64,000 nt of DNA from Opitutaceae bacterium (GCA_015075305.1 JABTUS010000006.1:124001-188000); one strand, 5' to 3'. Positions 26,235-35,945 are shown, counted from the stretch's first letter. Notes: generated by a model not told the origin, from the sequence alone. Made by a program: numbers and translations.

Positions 26235-27026
26235 ATGAAGCAAAATCTCGTCCTTAATGTCGCGCCGCGCACGCAGTCCGGTCGGAGTGCCTCCCGTCGC
26301 TTGCGCAAAGTAAACCGCGTTCCCGCAATTCTTTACGGGAAACACACAAAGCCGGAAATGCTGGCGGTCGATGGACCGGAGTTCACCCGTTTGCTGAAAT
26401 CGGTTGCAGGCCGGGCACTGATCATTGAGCTCGCTCGTGCTGACAAGCAGATCAAGGCACTTTCCTTCCTGCAGGAAATTCAACGTGATCCGATCACGGA
26501 CCGCTACGTCCACGTCGACCTCCACGAGGTGAAGGAGGACGAGCCGTTTGAAATCCGCGTCCCCGTGACCACCGTCGGCGAATCCTTTGGCGTAAAAAAC
26601 CAAAGCGGCGTTCTGGAAATCGCCACGCTTCAACTGCGCATTCGCTGCCTTGCCAAGGATCTTCCTGAGTCAATTTCGGTCGATGTCACCGAGCTCAAAG
26701 TTGGCGAGACCGTCAAGGTGGGTGAGCTCAAGGAGGTTCGCGGCGTCAAGTTTCTCGATCCCAAGGGGCAGCCCGTCGTTTCGTGCGTCGAGCCGGTCGC
26801 CGAGGTTGTCACCGCTGAAGTTGCAGCTCCCGCCGCCGCAGCAGCAGCAGCTGGCGCCGCAGCGCCTGCCGCTGGTGCCGCCGCACCCGCCGCCGGCGCA
26901 GCCGCCCCCGCCGCGGGCGCCGCTGCCCCGGCCGCCGGTGCAAAGCCCGGTGCCGCCGCCGCGCCTGGTGCCAAGGCTCCGGCGCCCGCCGCCGGTGCGA
27001 AACCCGCCGCACCCGCGAAGAAGTAA
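26235..27026 (+). CDS. rplY: 50S ribosomal protein L25 (general stress protein Ctc type)
   Basis: A 263-aa long-form L25. ATG 26235 is chosen because it starts the family motif MKQNLVLNVAPRTQSGRSASRRLR and has AGGTGG 11 bases upstream; an open frame from 26148 has no such support. The N-terminal domain (residues 1-90) binds 5S rRNA and the CTC C-terminal domain spans about 95-190. The last 65 residues are low-complexity Ala/Pro/Gly ending in Lys-Lys, built from repeated GAAAPAA units, an unusual extension. It heads the ribosomal/replication block and is followed 63 bp later by pth, a common pairing. Confidence 0.95.
   Translation: MKQNLVLNVAPRTQSGRSASRRLRKVNRVPAILYGKHTKPEMLAVDGPEFTRLLKSVAGRALIIELARADKQIKALSFLQEIQRDPITDRYVHVDLHEVKEDEPFEIRVPVTTVGESFGVKNQSGVLEIATLQLRIRCLAKDLPESISVDVTELKVGETVKVGELKEVRGVKFLDPKGQPVVSCVEPVAEVVTAEVAAPAAAAAAAGAAAPAAGAAAPAAGAAAPAAGAAAPAAGAKPGAAAAPGAKAPAPAAGAKPAAPAKK
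26815..27020 (+). repeat. Ala/Pro-rich in-frame repeat tract in rplY
   Basis: GC-rich short repeats encode about five GAAAPAA-like heptads plus variants. Repeat number can change by slippage. Any minus-strand frame here is a composition artefact. Confidence 0.8.
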
Positions 27027-27089
27027 CAACTTTTCGGATACGGTGGCCGTGTCATCCACGGCCGCCGCAGCCCGATCGTTCTTTGAGTC

Positions 27090-27686
27090 ATGTCCATTGC
27101 GCTCGTCGCCGGCCTTGGAAACCCTGGCCGTGAATACGAGGGCACCCGTCACAATCTGGGGTGGATCATCCTGGATGCGCTGGCTGCACGGCATCGGTTG
27201 TCATGGAAACCCGACAGCCGCTTCGATGCTGAGGTCGCACGCTGGGATCTGGGCGAACGCACGCTGTACCTTGTGAAGCCGCAGAGCTTCATGAACGACA
27301 GCGGGCGCCCCCTCCGTCAGCTTGCGAGCTTTTACAAGATTCCCACCTCCTCAATCATCGCAGCCTACGACGACGCCGCCATCGAACTCGGTTGGGTCAA
27401 GGTATCCGTGACGGGGAGCGCGGGCGGCCACAATGGTGTGGCCAGCCTGCTCGAACACCTCGGCGACGGATTTGCCCGCTATCGGCTCGGCATCGGTCCC
27501 AGGCAGCCGCCGCAGATGGACATCAAAGACTTCGTGCTTGGATCCTTCACTCTAGAACAACGTCAACTCCTCACTCAAATACTCGACCGCCTAGTCGCCG
27601 GACTGGAGCTTCTCATCACGGAAGGTCCCGATCGGGCGATGAATCAACTTAATCGCAGAGACAAAAATGAAACCGACCAAACGTAG
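27090..27686 (+). CDS. pth: peptidyl-tRNA hydrolase
   Basis: This 198-aa enzyme releases tRNA from prematurely ended peptides. It shows the Pth signature VAGLGNPGREYEGTRHNLG with catalytic His21, then LVKPQSFMNDSGRPL (the Asn of MN is a substrate contact), AAYDDAAIELG and GSAGGHNGVASLLEHLG. All key residues are present and the length is normal. Its 3' end overlaps the rpsF start by 20 bases, so translation is probably coupled. Confidence 0.96.
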   Translation: MSIALVAGLGNPGREYEGTRHNLGWIILDALAARHRLSWKPDSRFDAEVARWDLGERTLYLVKPQSFMNDSGRPLRQLASFYKIPTSSIIAAYDDAAIELGWVKVSVTGSAGGHNGVASLLEHLGDGFARYRLGIGPRQPPQMDIKDFVLGSFTLEQRQLLTQILDRLVAGLELLITEGPDRAMNQLNRRDKNETDQT

Positions 27687-27963
27687 CTACCGCGCGACAT
27701 TCATCCTGGACAACCGCGGCAAGGAAGACTCCATCGACCAGATCATCGATGGCGTGAAACAGGATATAGCCGCAGTCCAGGGCGAGGTCACCGCCGTGGA
27801 AAACCTCGGCCGCCGCGAGTTCGTGCGAGTCACGGATCGCAAGCTGACCGGCGGCACCTATGTGCAGGTGGCGTTTTCGGCCCCGGCATCCGGCCCCACG
27901 GCCCTCCGTGAGCGCCTGCGTCTGAACGGCAACGTCTACCGCACCTTCGTCCAATCCGTCTAG
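27667..27963 (+). CDS. rpsF: 30S ribosomal protein S6
   Basis: A 98-aa protein with the S6 ferredoxin-like fold: YRATFILDNRGKEDSIDQIIDGV, then VENLGRREFVRVTDRKLTGGTYVQVAFSAP and a C-terminal LNGNVYRTFVQSV. The family normally reads YExxxIL at the first strand, so it is a somewhat divergent member. Gene order pth-rpsF-ssb-rplI supports the call. It binds 16S rRNA with S18, whose gene is not in this cluster. Confidence 0.92.
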   Translation: MKPTKRSYRATFILDNRGKEDSIDQIIDGVKQDIAAVQGEVTAVENLGRREFVRVTDRKLTGGTYVQVAFSAPASGPTALRERLRLNGNVYRTFVQSV

Positions 27964-27991
27964 GCTCGGGCGGAAATCCGCCGCTACAACC

Positions 27992-28474
27992 ATGGCCTCG
28001 CTCAACAAAGTCTTCCTTATTGGCAACCTGACTCGTGATCCCGAACTCCGGGTAACGCCAAAGGGCACCGCCATTTGTCAGTTCGGCATCGCAGTCAACC
28101 GGCAGTTCAAGGATGACTCGGGCGCCACCCGCGATGAAACCACTTTTGTCGACGTCGAGGCGTGGGGCAAGCAGGGCGAACTCGTTTCCAAGTATCTCGG
28201 CAAGGGCTCGCAGTGCATGGTCGAGGGTCGCCTCAAGCTCGACCAGTGGGAGGACAAGACGAGCGGACAGAAACGCAGCCGCCTGAAGGTCGTCCTCGAA
28301 AACGTCCAGTTTCTCGGTGCCCCGCGCGGCGCGGGCGGCACCCAGGGAGCCGCACAGGCTTCCGGTGGAGAGGATGCGGATCAAACCGCGTCCTACGAGC
28401 GTACGTCGCCACCACCGCGTGCGAAGGCTCCTGCAGCGCCTCCCGACAATATCGACGAGGACGTACCGTTTTAG
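27992..28474 (+). CDS. ssb: single-stranded DNA-binding protein
   Basis: A 160-aa SSB. The OB fold covers residues 1-110 (MASLNKVFLIGNLTRDPELR, then TTFVDVEAWGKQGELVSKYLGKG and VEGRLKLDQWEDK). A flexible Gly/Ala/Pro-rich linker leads to the acidic tip DNIDEDVPF that binds replication and repair partners. It sits between rpsF and rplI, a widely conserved arrangement. Confidence 0.96.
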   Translation: MASLNKVFLIGNLTRDPELRVTPKGTAICQFGIAVNRQFKDDSGATRDETTFVDVEAWGKQGELVSKYLGKGSQCMVEGRLKLDQWEDKTSGQKRSRLKVVLENVQFLGAPRGAGGTQGAAQASGGEDADQTASYERTSPPPRAKAPAAPPDNIDEDVPF

Positions 28475-28558
28475 TTTCACGATCCTTTCCAAAGCGCCCA
28501 CCGCGAAAACGCGGCCCGGTCGCGGCATTAAACAACCACTCTCAACACGTCACCCATC

Positions 28559-29110
28559 ATGGCTCACAACGAAATTCTGCTCCTTCAACCCGTCGACGGA
28601 CTCGGCGGCGAAGGGGACCAAGTCAAGGTTCGCGCCGGCTACGCCCGCAACTTCCTCCTTCCGCGCAAGATCGCCGTACCGGTGACGCGCGCCAACAAGA
28701 AGCATGTCGAGGCGCTTAGAAAGCGTCGAGCCGAGCGCGAAGCGGCCGAACTTTCCGGTGCGCAGGAAATTGCGCGCAAGCTGGAAAAGACGTCGCTCGC
28801 GTTCGCGGTCAAGACTGGTGAAGGCGGCAAAGTGTTCGGTGCGATAACGTCGACGGACATCCACGCCAGGCTTGCGGAGGCCGGTATCACGCTGGACAAG
28901 AAGCGCATTCACCTGCACACGCCCGTCAAGGCACTCGGCAAACACGAGGTGAAGATCAAGCTGCATGCCGATGTTGCGGTGGATCTGTCATTCGACGTCG
29001 TTTCCGAGAATCCCATCGAACCGGTTGTCGAACAGAAACCGGCTGAAGAGGTTCGTGAAAAACGGCGCCCGGTCCGCAAGTCGACCAAGGAAAAGGATCC
29101 GGCCAGGTAG
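28559..29110 (+). CDS. rplI: 50S ribosomal protein L9
   Basis: A 183-aa protein with the L9 N-terminal signature ILLLQPVDGLGGEGDQVKVRAGYARNFLLPR, a central helix and a C-terminal domain with GGKVFGAITSTDI. The C-terminal tail after residue 155 is a basic extension ending EKDPAR, beyond the usual 148-150 aa. It follows ssb by 85 bp, a space too short to contain rpsR, which is usually here. A strong terminator follows. Confidence 0.95.
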   Translation: MAHNEILLLQPVDGLGGEGDQVKVRAGYARNFLLPRKIAVPVTRANKKHVEALRKRRAEREAAELSGAQEIARKLEKTSLAFAVKTGEGGKVFGAITSTDIHARLAEAGITLDKKRIHLHTPVKALGKHEVKIKLHADVAVDLSFDVVSENPIEPVVEQKPAEEVREKRRPVRKSTKEKDPAR

Positions 29111-29150
29111 GTCGGAAATCATTCCGGGTTGAGCCGAATGACCTTCACAT

Positions 29151-29186
29151 GGGAAAGCCGCGACGTTATCGCGGCTTTCCGGTTTT
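29151..29186 (+). terminator. Rho-independent terminator after rplI
   Basis: An 11-bp perfect stem, GGAAAGCCGCG (29152-29162) and CGCGGCTTTCC (29170-29180), with a 7-base loop and then GGTTTT. It ends the rplY-to-rplI transcription unit, so dnaB has its own promoter or depends on read-through. Confidence 0.8.
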
Positions 29187-29237
29187 GGGTCTCGCAGCCC
29201 CCGTACACGCGGAATGTTTCCGGTCGCTCTCCATTGA

Positions 29238-30670
29238 ATGGAAATCGCAATGCCTGACGACGCGCCCAGCTCCAGGTTGAGACGCAGGCGGGTGGACGGA
29301 GCCGGGCCAGCCACCGTGCAGGAGGGCGGCGGCGTCATGGGCCGCACGCTTCCCCATTCAATCGAGGCAGAGGAGTATCTGATTTCCTGCTGTTTTCTCG
29401 ACGGCCTCGACGTGGTTTCCCGTTGCCTTGAGAGCCGGTTGCATCCCGCTTCCTTCTACGTCCCGGCCCATCGGACGATCTTTGAGAAACTGACCGAACT
29501 CTACAACAAGCAGGCTCCGATCGACATCGCCGTTGTCGCCGAGGAATTGAAGGTGGCGCGCCAGCTCGATGAAATCGGCGGGTACGCCTTCCTCACGCAG
29601 ATTGCCAATCGCATCCCCACCACGGCGCAGGCGAGCTACTTCATCGACAAGGTTCGCGAGCAGGCGCTGCTCCGGGAATTGATTCGCACGGCGACCGGCA
29701 CGGTCGAACAATGCTACGAATTCAGCGGAGGCATAGACCAGTTTGTCGACACCATTGAGCAGCAGCTTTTTGCGGTGACCCAGAATCGGACCTCGGAGAG
29801 CGCGAGGCACATGAAGGAGCCGACCCGCGAGGCCATGAACGTCATCACGAAGATGATGATGAAGAAGGGTGAGCTCACGGGCGTCTCGTCCGGATTCAAG
29901 GATCTTGATCAGTTTACGTTCGGTTTTCAGAGGCAGGAAATGATCGTGCTCGCGGCGCGCCCTTCCATGGGCAAGACGTCGCTTGCGCTGAACTTTGCCG
30001 AGGCGGCCGCGATGCCGAGGCGAGGCGAAGGTGTGCCAGTGCTGGTGTTTTCGCTTGAAATGGGGGCCGCCCAGCTTGCGCTGCGCATGCTTTGTTCGCG
30101 GGCACGCGTCAACATGAAGCTGTTGCGCGATGGCCTGCTCTCCAGGAATGGGGCGGAACAGCAGGAACTCATCAAGGCGGCGGATGAATTTACGAAGTCC
30201 CCGATCTTCATTGATGACTCCTCACAACTGACAATCATGGAGTTGCGCGCAAAGGCGCGGCGCCTGAGTTCGCGGCAGAAAATCGGACTCATTGTTGTCG
30301 ATTACTTGCAGCTGATCGCTCCAACCGATCCGAAGACGCCCCGGGAACAGCAGGTGGCGGAAATATCCAGAGGATTAAAGGGCCTGGCCAAGGAACTTGA
30401 CGTGCCGGTGATTGTTCTCAGTCAGCTCAACCGTTCAGCCGAAAAGGAAAACCGCACTCAAGACTATCAGATCTGCGTGAATCAGGATCGATTGAGCAAG
30501 ATGCTGACGTCGTGCTTATGCTCGCACGACCAAAGGAGGCGGAGGAGAGATTCCAAGTCGCCGCGGACTCGGCCGAGTTAATCGTTGCAAAGCAGCGAAA
30601 CGGACCGGTAGGAGAGTTGAAGCTTACGTTCCTGCGAGACATCACCCGCTTTGAAAACTACACACAGTAA
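29238..30670 (+). CDS. dnaB: replicative DNA helicase DnaB, interrupted by a single-base frameshift
   Basis: N-terminal domain at about residues 35-140 ([19 protein letters not shown]), Walker [14 protein letters not shown], DnaB motifs [11 protein letters not shown] and VVDYLQLI, then [17 protein letters not shown]. The frame is lost after Thr at 30456-30458 and the plain reading stops at 30581 with a nonsense tail. In the frame of 30461 the expected end appears: [20 protein letters not shown], then [10 protein letters not shown] and [19 protein letters not shown], stopping at 30668-30670. The normal text would be ACT CCA AGA, so one C is missing near 30459. Replicative helicase is essential, so a sequence error is more likely than a dead gene. 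Confidence 0.93.
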
Positions 30671-33005
30671 CCCGGTTTTCCGGTTGATTCGCCTCGTCGT
30701 GATTCTGGCTCTGGCAGCCTCCGGTCCCTGGCGCGCCGCCGCCCAGTCTGCGACACAGCCGGCGGAAACGCCGTTTCGCGTCGGCACCGTGACCGTGAAG
30801 TTTGTGGGGGCGGCGAATGTCAACGAGCAGGTCGTGCGGGCCAACATGCAGATGCGCGAGGGAGGGCCGGTTGACGATGCGATCATTGATGGTGACATCC
30901 GCTCACTGTACCGCACGGGTCTCTTCGAGTTCATCGAAATCAAGCAGGAAACCCGGCCCGATCACACGAAAAACATCGTTGTTGAAGTGACCCCTAAATT
31001 CCGGGTGCTCAGCGTAAAATTTGAAGGCAACAAGAAGGTGAAGTCGCGCCGGCTGGAAAAAGAGATCAAGACCAAGGCGAACTTCGCCCTGGATGAGCGC
31101 CAGGTGAAGGAGGACGCGGAAAAGGTCCGGGAGTACTACCAGAAGGCGGGCTACAACCAGATTTCGATCAATTATTCGATCGAACGCGATCGGAGCACGG
31201 GCTTCGGCACCGTCATCTTCAAGATAAGGGAGGGCAACAAGGTCCGGATTGGCGAAATCAAGTTTGTCGGCAATGCAAACGTGAAGGCCCGCAAGCTGCG
31301 GAAGGAAATGGAGACCAAGCGCTGGTGGATGTTCTCCTGGCTGACGGGATCCGGGCGCTTCAAGGACGACCAGTTTGAAGATGATATCGACAAGGTCCGG
31401 GACTACTACCGGGAGCAGGGTTACCTCGATGTCGAAATCGACAACGACAAGATCAAGTATGACTACCCGTCGCCGAACCGGCTCGTCCTGACCATAAATG
31501 TGGTGGAGGGAAAGCAGTATCACATCGGAGAAATCACGTTCAATGGAAACAAGCTATACCAGACAGGGCTGCTTCGTTTGATCCTGCGCCAGAAATCAGG
31601 CATGGTGTTTCATCCGTCCAAGCTGGATGAGGACGTCACCGCCCTTGAGGATTTTTATGGCCGCGACGGCTACCTGGACACGCGCGTGCGTCTGAATCGC
31701 AAACCCAACATTGCGACGGGCAACATCGACATCGAATACCAGGTTCAGGAAAGCGAGAAATACTATGTCGAGTCGGTGAAGATCGAGGGCAACACGAAGA
31801 CCAAGAGCATCGTGATCCTGCGCGAGCTCGTTCTTGGCCCCGGCGAGGTCTTTGACATGGTCCGCATGAAGATCTCGAAGCAGCGTCTCGAGAACACGCG
31901 GTTTTTCGAGGACGTTAACATGACTCCCGAGACCTCGAACATCCCCTCGCGCCGCAATCTCAAGGTTGCGGTGAAGGAGGGGCGCACGGGCAATCTGACC
32001 TTTGGAGCCGGGTTCAGTTCGCTCGAAAAGGCGGTGATTTTTGCCGAAATCACGCAATCGAATTTCGACCTGTTCAACCGCCGCAGCTTCTTCCAGGGCG
32101 ACGGCCAGAAGTTCCGCCTGCGGATGCAGCTCGGCTCGCAGTCCAGTGAACTTGTCCTGTCGTTCGAGGAACCCTGGCTGTTCGAGCGTGAACTGGCGCT
32201 CGGATTCAGCATCTTCCGCACGAGCTCCGACTACGACAGCGCGTTCTATGAGGAAATCCGCACCGGTGGAGAGGTTTATCTGCGCAAGCGCCTCTTCGAA
32301 CTCGTCGAGGCCAAGCTCGCGTACAGTGCGCAGCAGGTGCAGATCAAGAATGTGGAGCAAAACTTCCAGCTTTATTTCCCCGAGGGGAAGAGCTTCCTTT
32401 CGACTGTCAGCCTGCAGATGCTGCGCGACACGCGCGACAAGATCGTCAATACGACGATGGGCAATCGCGCTGAATTGAACCTGGACCTGTCGAGCAGCGC
32501 CATAGGGTCCGACTTCAACTACTACAAGGCCGAGTTTCGCGGCTCCCAGTTCTTCCCGATCTTTGACACGCAGTCGCAGGTCGTCGCAATCTACGGGCGT
32601 ATCGGCGTTCTCGATACGTTTGGCCGCAATGACAAGGGCAAGCCGCGGTTCGAGTACTTTACGCTCGGCGGTCCCTACAACCTGCGCGGTTTCGAGTATC
32701 GCGATGTGGGTCCCAAGAACCCGTCGGGTGAGCCCATCGGAGGGCAGAGCTACGGATTCTTGTCCGTCGAGTACACCATCGACATCGTGAGCCCGATCCG
32801 GTTTGCGATATTCTATGACGCCGGCTTCGTCAACGAGGGCCCGTACGATTTCAACCCGAGCAAGTATAACGACAACTTCGGCTTTGGCCTGGGCCTGTTT
32901 GTCGCGGGTGCTCCGCTTCGCCTCGATTTCGGCATCCCCATCACCGGCGACCGATTCAACAAGAAGGGTAATCAATTTAACTTTTCTTTCGGCACGCGTT
33001 TCTGA
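30651..33005 (+). CDS. bamA: outer-membrane protein assembly factor BamA
   Basis: A 784-aa core of the BAM complex that inserts beta-barrels into the outer membrane. It starts at TTG 30651, the only usable start giving the signal peptide ([19 protein letters not shown]), and overlaps the restored dnaB end by 20 bases. Five POTRA domains cover about residues 40-430 (for example [51 protein letters not shown]). The barrel follows, with [15 protein letters not shown] carrying the conserved RGF motif, and a C-terminal Phe (NFSFGTRF). A skp-like gene and lpxD follow, as in many Gram-negative genomes. Confidence 0.96.
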   Translation: MKTTHSNPVFRLIRLVVILALAASGPWRAAAQSATQPAETPFRVGTVTVKFVGAANVNEQVVRANMQMREGGPVDDAIIDGDIRSLYRTGLFEFIEIKQETRPDHTKNIVVEVTPKFRVLSVKFEGNKKVKSRRLEKEIKTKANFALDERQVKEDAEKVREYYQKAGYNQISINYSIERDRSTGFGTVIFKIREGNKVRIGEIKFVGNANVKARKLRKEMETKRWWMFSWLTGSGRFKDDQFEDDIDKVRDYYREQGYLDVEIDNDKIKYDYPSPNRLVLTINVVEGKQYHIGEITFNGNKLYQTGLLRLILRQKSGMVFHPSKLDEDVTALEDFYGRDGYLDTRVRLNRKPNIATGNIDIEYQVQESEKYYVESVKIEGNTKTKSIVILRELVLGPGEVFDMVRMKISKQRLENTRFFEDVNMTPETSNIPSRRNLKVAVKEGRTGNLTFGAGFSSLEKAVIFAEITQSNFDLFNRRSFFQGDGQKFRLRMQLGSQSSELVLSFEEPWLFERELALGFSIFRTSSDYDSAFYEEIRTGGEVYLRKRLFELVEAKLAYSAQQVQIKNVEQNFQLYFPEGKSFLSTVSLQMLRDTRDKIVNTTMGNRAELNLDLSSSAIGSDFNYYKAEFRGSQFFPIFDTQSQVVAIYGRIGVLDTFGRNDKGKPRFEYFTLGGPYNLRGFEYRDVGPKNPSGEPIGGQSYGFLSVEYTIDIVSPIRFAIFYDAGFVNEGPYDFNPSKYNDNFGFGLGLFVAGAPLRLDFGIPITGDRFNKKGNQFNFSFGTRF

Positions 33006-33041
33006 TCTCCTTCCCTTTCCCTGGCATCTCTCAACATACTT

Positions 33042-33728
33042 ATGAACAACGTCCTCCGACTCGTTTTCTCACTGGCCGTCCTCGGCTCCTCGACGCTCTT
33101 GATGCAGGCGCAGCCTGCGCCGAAGATCCTGGTCGTCGATATGCAGAAGGTCTTCGAAAGCCACTACAAGACCGAAGACAACACCGCAAAGCTGCGGGCA
33201 GATGAACAAAAGGCCCAGGTCGAGCTTGAGCGCCTATCCAAGGAGGGCCAGGCCATTGTCGACACTTACAAGGAGCTGGTAGAGGCAGTCGAAAGCACGC
33301 GAAGCAGCCCGGTTGCCTCGAACGATGCGAAGGCAAAGGCTGAGAAGGCGGCGCAGGACAAGATGCAGGAAATTCAGAAAAAGCAGCAGGAAGTGCAGCA
33401 ATTCCGTGCCAATGTGGAGCGCCACCTGCAGCAGCGCCTGCAGCTTTTCCAAGAGCAGATTCTTGAGGAAATCAGCAAGATCGCGACGGAAATCGCCAGG
33501 AAGAAGGGTGCCACGATACTCGTGGACAAGTCGGGTCGCACTAATTTCGGCATCTCCAATTTCATCTATCTGGATCCGGCCTATGAGATCACGGACGAGG
33601 TTCTCAAGGAGGTGAACAAGGATCGTCCGGCTGTTACCCCGAAACCTGCGGAGGCCCCTGCGGCCGCGGCGCCAGCCCCGGCGGCGAGCGAAACGCCTTC
33701 CGTATCATTCCCGGGCGCCAAGAAATAG
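33042..33728 (+). CDS. OmpH/Skp-family periplasmic chaperone
   Basis: A 228-aa secreted protein with a signal peptide ending at LLMQAQ. The mature start ILVVDMQKVFESHYKTED is typical of Skp/OmpH, followed by long charged coiled-coil helices (about residues 40-140) that form the tentacles and a final strand segment GRTNFGISNFIYLDPAYEIT. The C-terminal Ala/Pro tail is extra. It carries unfolded outer-membrane proteins to BamA, encoded 36 bp upstream. Confidence 0.92.
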   Translation: MNNVLRLVFSLAVLGSSTLLMQAQPAPKILVVDMQKVFESHYKTEDNTAKLRADEQKAQVELERLSKEGQAIVDTYKELVEAVESTRSSPVASNDAKAKAEKAAQDKMQEIQKKQQEVQQFRANVERHLQQRLQLFQEQILEEISKIATEIARKKGATILVDKSGRTNFGISNFIYLDPAYEITDEVLKEVNKDRPAVTPKPAEAPAAAAPAPAASETPSVSFPGAKK

Positions 33729-33756
33729 CCCCCTCGGTAAAGACCCAATTCATTCG

Positions 33757-33786
33757 ACCCGCCTGACACCCGTCCGGCGGGTTTTT
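33757..33786 (+). terminator. Rho-independent terminator after the skp-like gene
   Basis: Stem ACCCGCC (33757-33763) and GGCGGGT (33776-33782) with a 12-base loop and a run of T to 33786. It lies 46 bp before lpxD and probably lowers, not abolishes, read-through. Confidence 0.75.
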
Positions 33787-33831
33787 CATGCCCGCAGTTG
33801 CCTCCATTGATTCAACCTCCACGCTCGCTCC

Positions 33832-34899
33832 ATGCAGGTCTCCTTTTCCACTGACGAGATTGCCGCAATCACGCAGCCGCGCGCGATCAAGGGATCCACG
33901 GCTGAAAGGATCCGGGGATTTGCCGGATTGGCGGGGGCAGAGCAGGGTGAGCTCTCCTTTTTGGGAAACAACAAGTACCGCTCGCAGGTGGCCGGCAGCC
34001 GGGCATCCATCATTCTGCTGCCATCAGACTATTCCGGCGAACCAGCCAGTGGCCAGGTGTACCTGTGGGTCGACAATCCATCGATTGCACTTTCGAGGAT
34101 CTGCGCACGCGTTGAACAGGCGCTCTGGCCAAAACCCGCCCCAGGCATTCATCCAAGTGCGGTGGTTGCAGGAAGTGCGAGGATTGCCGCCAGCGCCACG
34201 GTGGGTCCGCTCTGCGTGGTGGAGGAGGACGCCGTCATCGGTGAGCGTTGCCACATTCAAGCGCAGGTTTTCATTGGTCGCGCCGCCTCGCTGGCCGAAG
34301 ACTGCTGGCTGCAGCCGGGATCCGTCGTCGCAACTTCATGCCGCCTCGGCGCCCGAGTCCGACTTCACCCGGGAGTGGTTGTCGGATCCGATGGCTTTGG
34401 CTATGACTTTGTCCAGGGACGTCACGAAAAAGTCCCCCAGGTGGGTCATGTGGAAGTGGGTTCGGATGTGGAAATCGGGGCGAACTCCACGCTGGATCGC
34501 GCACGTTTCAGCCGCACGCTGGTCGGGCAGGGGACCAAGATCGACAATCTTGTCCAAGTCGGCCACAATGTGACTGTTGGAAAGCACTGCCTTCTGTGCG
34601 CACAGGTCGGCATTTCCGGAAGCGCAACGATTGAGGACTATGTGGTGATAGGTGGTCAGGCGGGAATCGGCGGACACATCACGATAGGCAAGGGATCCAA
34701 GATTGCAGGCCAGGCCGGTGTGACATCTGAAACCGTGCCAGGCAGCTACCTTCGCGGCACTCCGGCAATATCCTTTCAACTTGAGCAGCGCATCAATGTG
34801 CTGAAACAACGGCTTCCCGGGTTGTTCAAACGCGTGAAGGGACTGGAGGAACAGATCGAGAGTCTAAAAATGTCTTCCGCGCAGCGGGAGGTTCGGTAA
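33832..34899 (+). CDS. lpxD: UDP-3-O-acylglucosamine N-acyltransferase
   Basis: This 355-aa enzyme adds the second acyl chain in lipid A synthesis, using acyl-ACP in the cytoplasm. The N-terminal uridine-binding domain (to about residue 100) is followed by left-handed beta-helix hexapeptide repeats (about 105-320) with catalytic His245 in NLVQVGHNVTVG, and a C-terminal helix. GSDGFGYDF and LDRARFSRTLVG are family-specific. It shows that the organism makes a lipopolysaccharide-type outer membrane. Confidence 0.95.
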   Translation: MQVSFSTDEIAAITQPRAIKGSTAERIRGFAGLAGAEQGELSFLGNNKYRSQVAGSRASIILLPSDYSGEPASGQVYLWVDNPSIALSRICARVEQALWPKPAPGIHPSAVVAGSARIAASATVGPLCVVEEDAVIGERCHIQAQVFIGRAASLAEDCWLQPGSVVATSCRLGARVRLHPGVVVGSDGFGYDFVQGRHEKVPQVGHVEVGSDVEIGANSTLDRARFSRTLVGQGTKIDNLVQVGHNVTVGKHCLLCAQVGISGSATIEDYVVIGGQAGIGGHITIGKGSKIAGQAGVTSETVPGSYLRGTPAISFQLEQRINVLKQRLPGLFKRVKGLEEQIESLKMSSAQREVR

Positions 34900-34917
34900 C
34901 GTCGGGCAACCGCACAC

Positions 34918-35868
34918 ATGAGCAACAGGCCCGGTCTGAAAATATTCTCTGGCAATTCGAATCGCCCGCTCGCCGAGGAAATATGCCGCCACATTGGCAT
35001 TTCCCTCGCCGAGGCGACGGTCACAAGCTTTCCCGACGGGGAGTCGTTTGTTAAGATCAACGAGAACATCCGCGGTTATGATGTCTTTCTCGTGCAGTCG
35101 ACCTGCCCGCCGTCGAACCATCACGTGATGGAGCTGCTGATCATGATCGATGCCTGCCGTCGCGCGTCGGCCCATCGCATCACGGCGGTGATGCCGTTCT
35201 ACGGGTATGCCCGGCAGGACCGCAAGGATCAGCCGCGGGTGCCCATCACTGCCAAACTGGTTGCCAACCTGCTGACAGCCGCGGGCGCCAATCGCGTGCT
35301 GACAATGGATCTTCACTCGCAGCAGATCCAGGGCTTCTTCGACATACCGGTCGATCATCTCTACGCATCGCCGACACTCTTCAAGTACCTCGCGCAGACA
35401 CCGAACAACAATCTTGTCGTCTGCTCGCCGGACGTGGGCGGCATGAAAATGGCCGCCGCCTATTCCGACATGCTGGGTGCCGGCCTCGGATTGGTCGCGA
35501 AGAAACGCACCAGCGCGACGCATGTCGAGGCGATCAACGTCGTGGGCGACGTCAAGGGGTGCGACGTGCTGCTGGTTGACGACATTACGGAAACCGCGGG
35601 CACGCTGACAGCCGCCGCGCGACTGGTTCGGGAACACGGCGCCCGCAGCGTGCGCGCCGCAGTGAGCCATTGCATCCTCAGCGATATCGCCCGCGACCGG
35701 CTTGCGGAGGGGCTGATCGACGAGTTGATCATCACCAACTCAATTCCAAACGATCCCAGGGGTCTGCCGATCACCATACTCAGCGTGGCCGGTCTGCTCG
35801 GCGAGGCGATCCTTCGAATCAACAACAACGAGAGCGTGACCGGGCTGTTCAAGGTCAAGGGTTTCTGA
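34918..35868 (+). CDS. prs: ribose-phosphate pyrophosphokinase (PRPP synthase)
   Basis: This 316-aa enzyme makes PRPP from ribose 5-phosphate and ATP for purine, pyrimidine and amino-acid synthesis. It has the class I signatures FSGNSNRPLAEEI, YARQDRKDQPRVPITAKLVANLL, TMDLHSQQIQGFFDIPVDHL and the PRPP loop LLVDDITETAGTL. The loop has TET where most members have IDT, a mild variation. It starts 18 bp after lpxD. It is functionally linked to pyrE 1.6 kb downstream, which uses PRPP. Confidence 0.96.
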   Translation: MSNRPGLKIFSGNSNRPLAEEICRHIGISLAEATVTSFPDGESFVKINENIRGYDVFLVQSTCPPSNHHVMELLIMIDACRRASAHRITAVMPFYGYARQDRKDQPRVPITAKLVANLLTAAGANRVLTMDLHSQQIQGFFDIPVDHLYASPTLFKYLAQTPNNNLVVCSPDVGGMKMAAAYSDMLGAGLGLVAKKRTSATHVEAINVVGDVKGCDVLLVDDITETAGTLTAAARLVREHGARSVRAAVSHCILSDIARDRLAEGLIDELIITNSIPNDPRGLPITILSVAGLLGEAILRINNNESVTGLFKVKGF

Positions 35869-35945
35869 GCATCGCCTCGGAGATTGATGTTCCCCCGGGC
35901 GGTCGCCATCGATCCGGCGCCACGCTCGATGATCCACTTTAGCGG

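Noticed and set aside
26815-27020. CRISPR-like array from the regular repeats in rplY
   Set aside because: The repeats are in-frame Ala/Pro codons within a ribosomal protein, without spacers of constant length or cas genes.
27045-27063. Hairpin GGCCGTG/CACGGCC between rplY and pth as a terminator
   Set aside because: It has no T tract and the genes on both sides appear co-transcribed.
31596-32975. 459-aa minus-strand frame opposite bamA
   Set aside because: Long only because of GC-rich codon structure; its sequence has no recognisable domain and bamA is certain.
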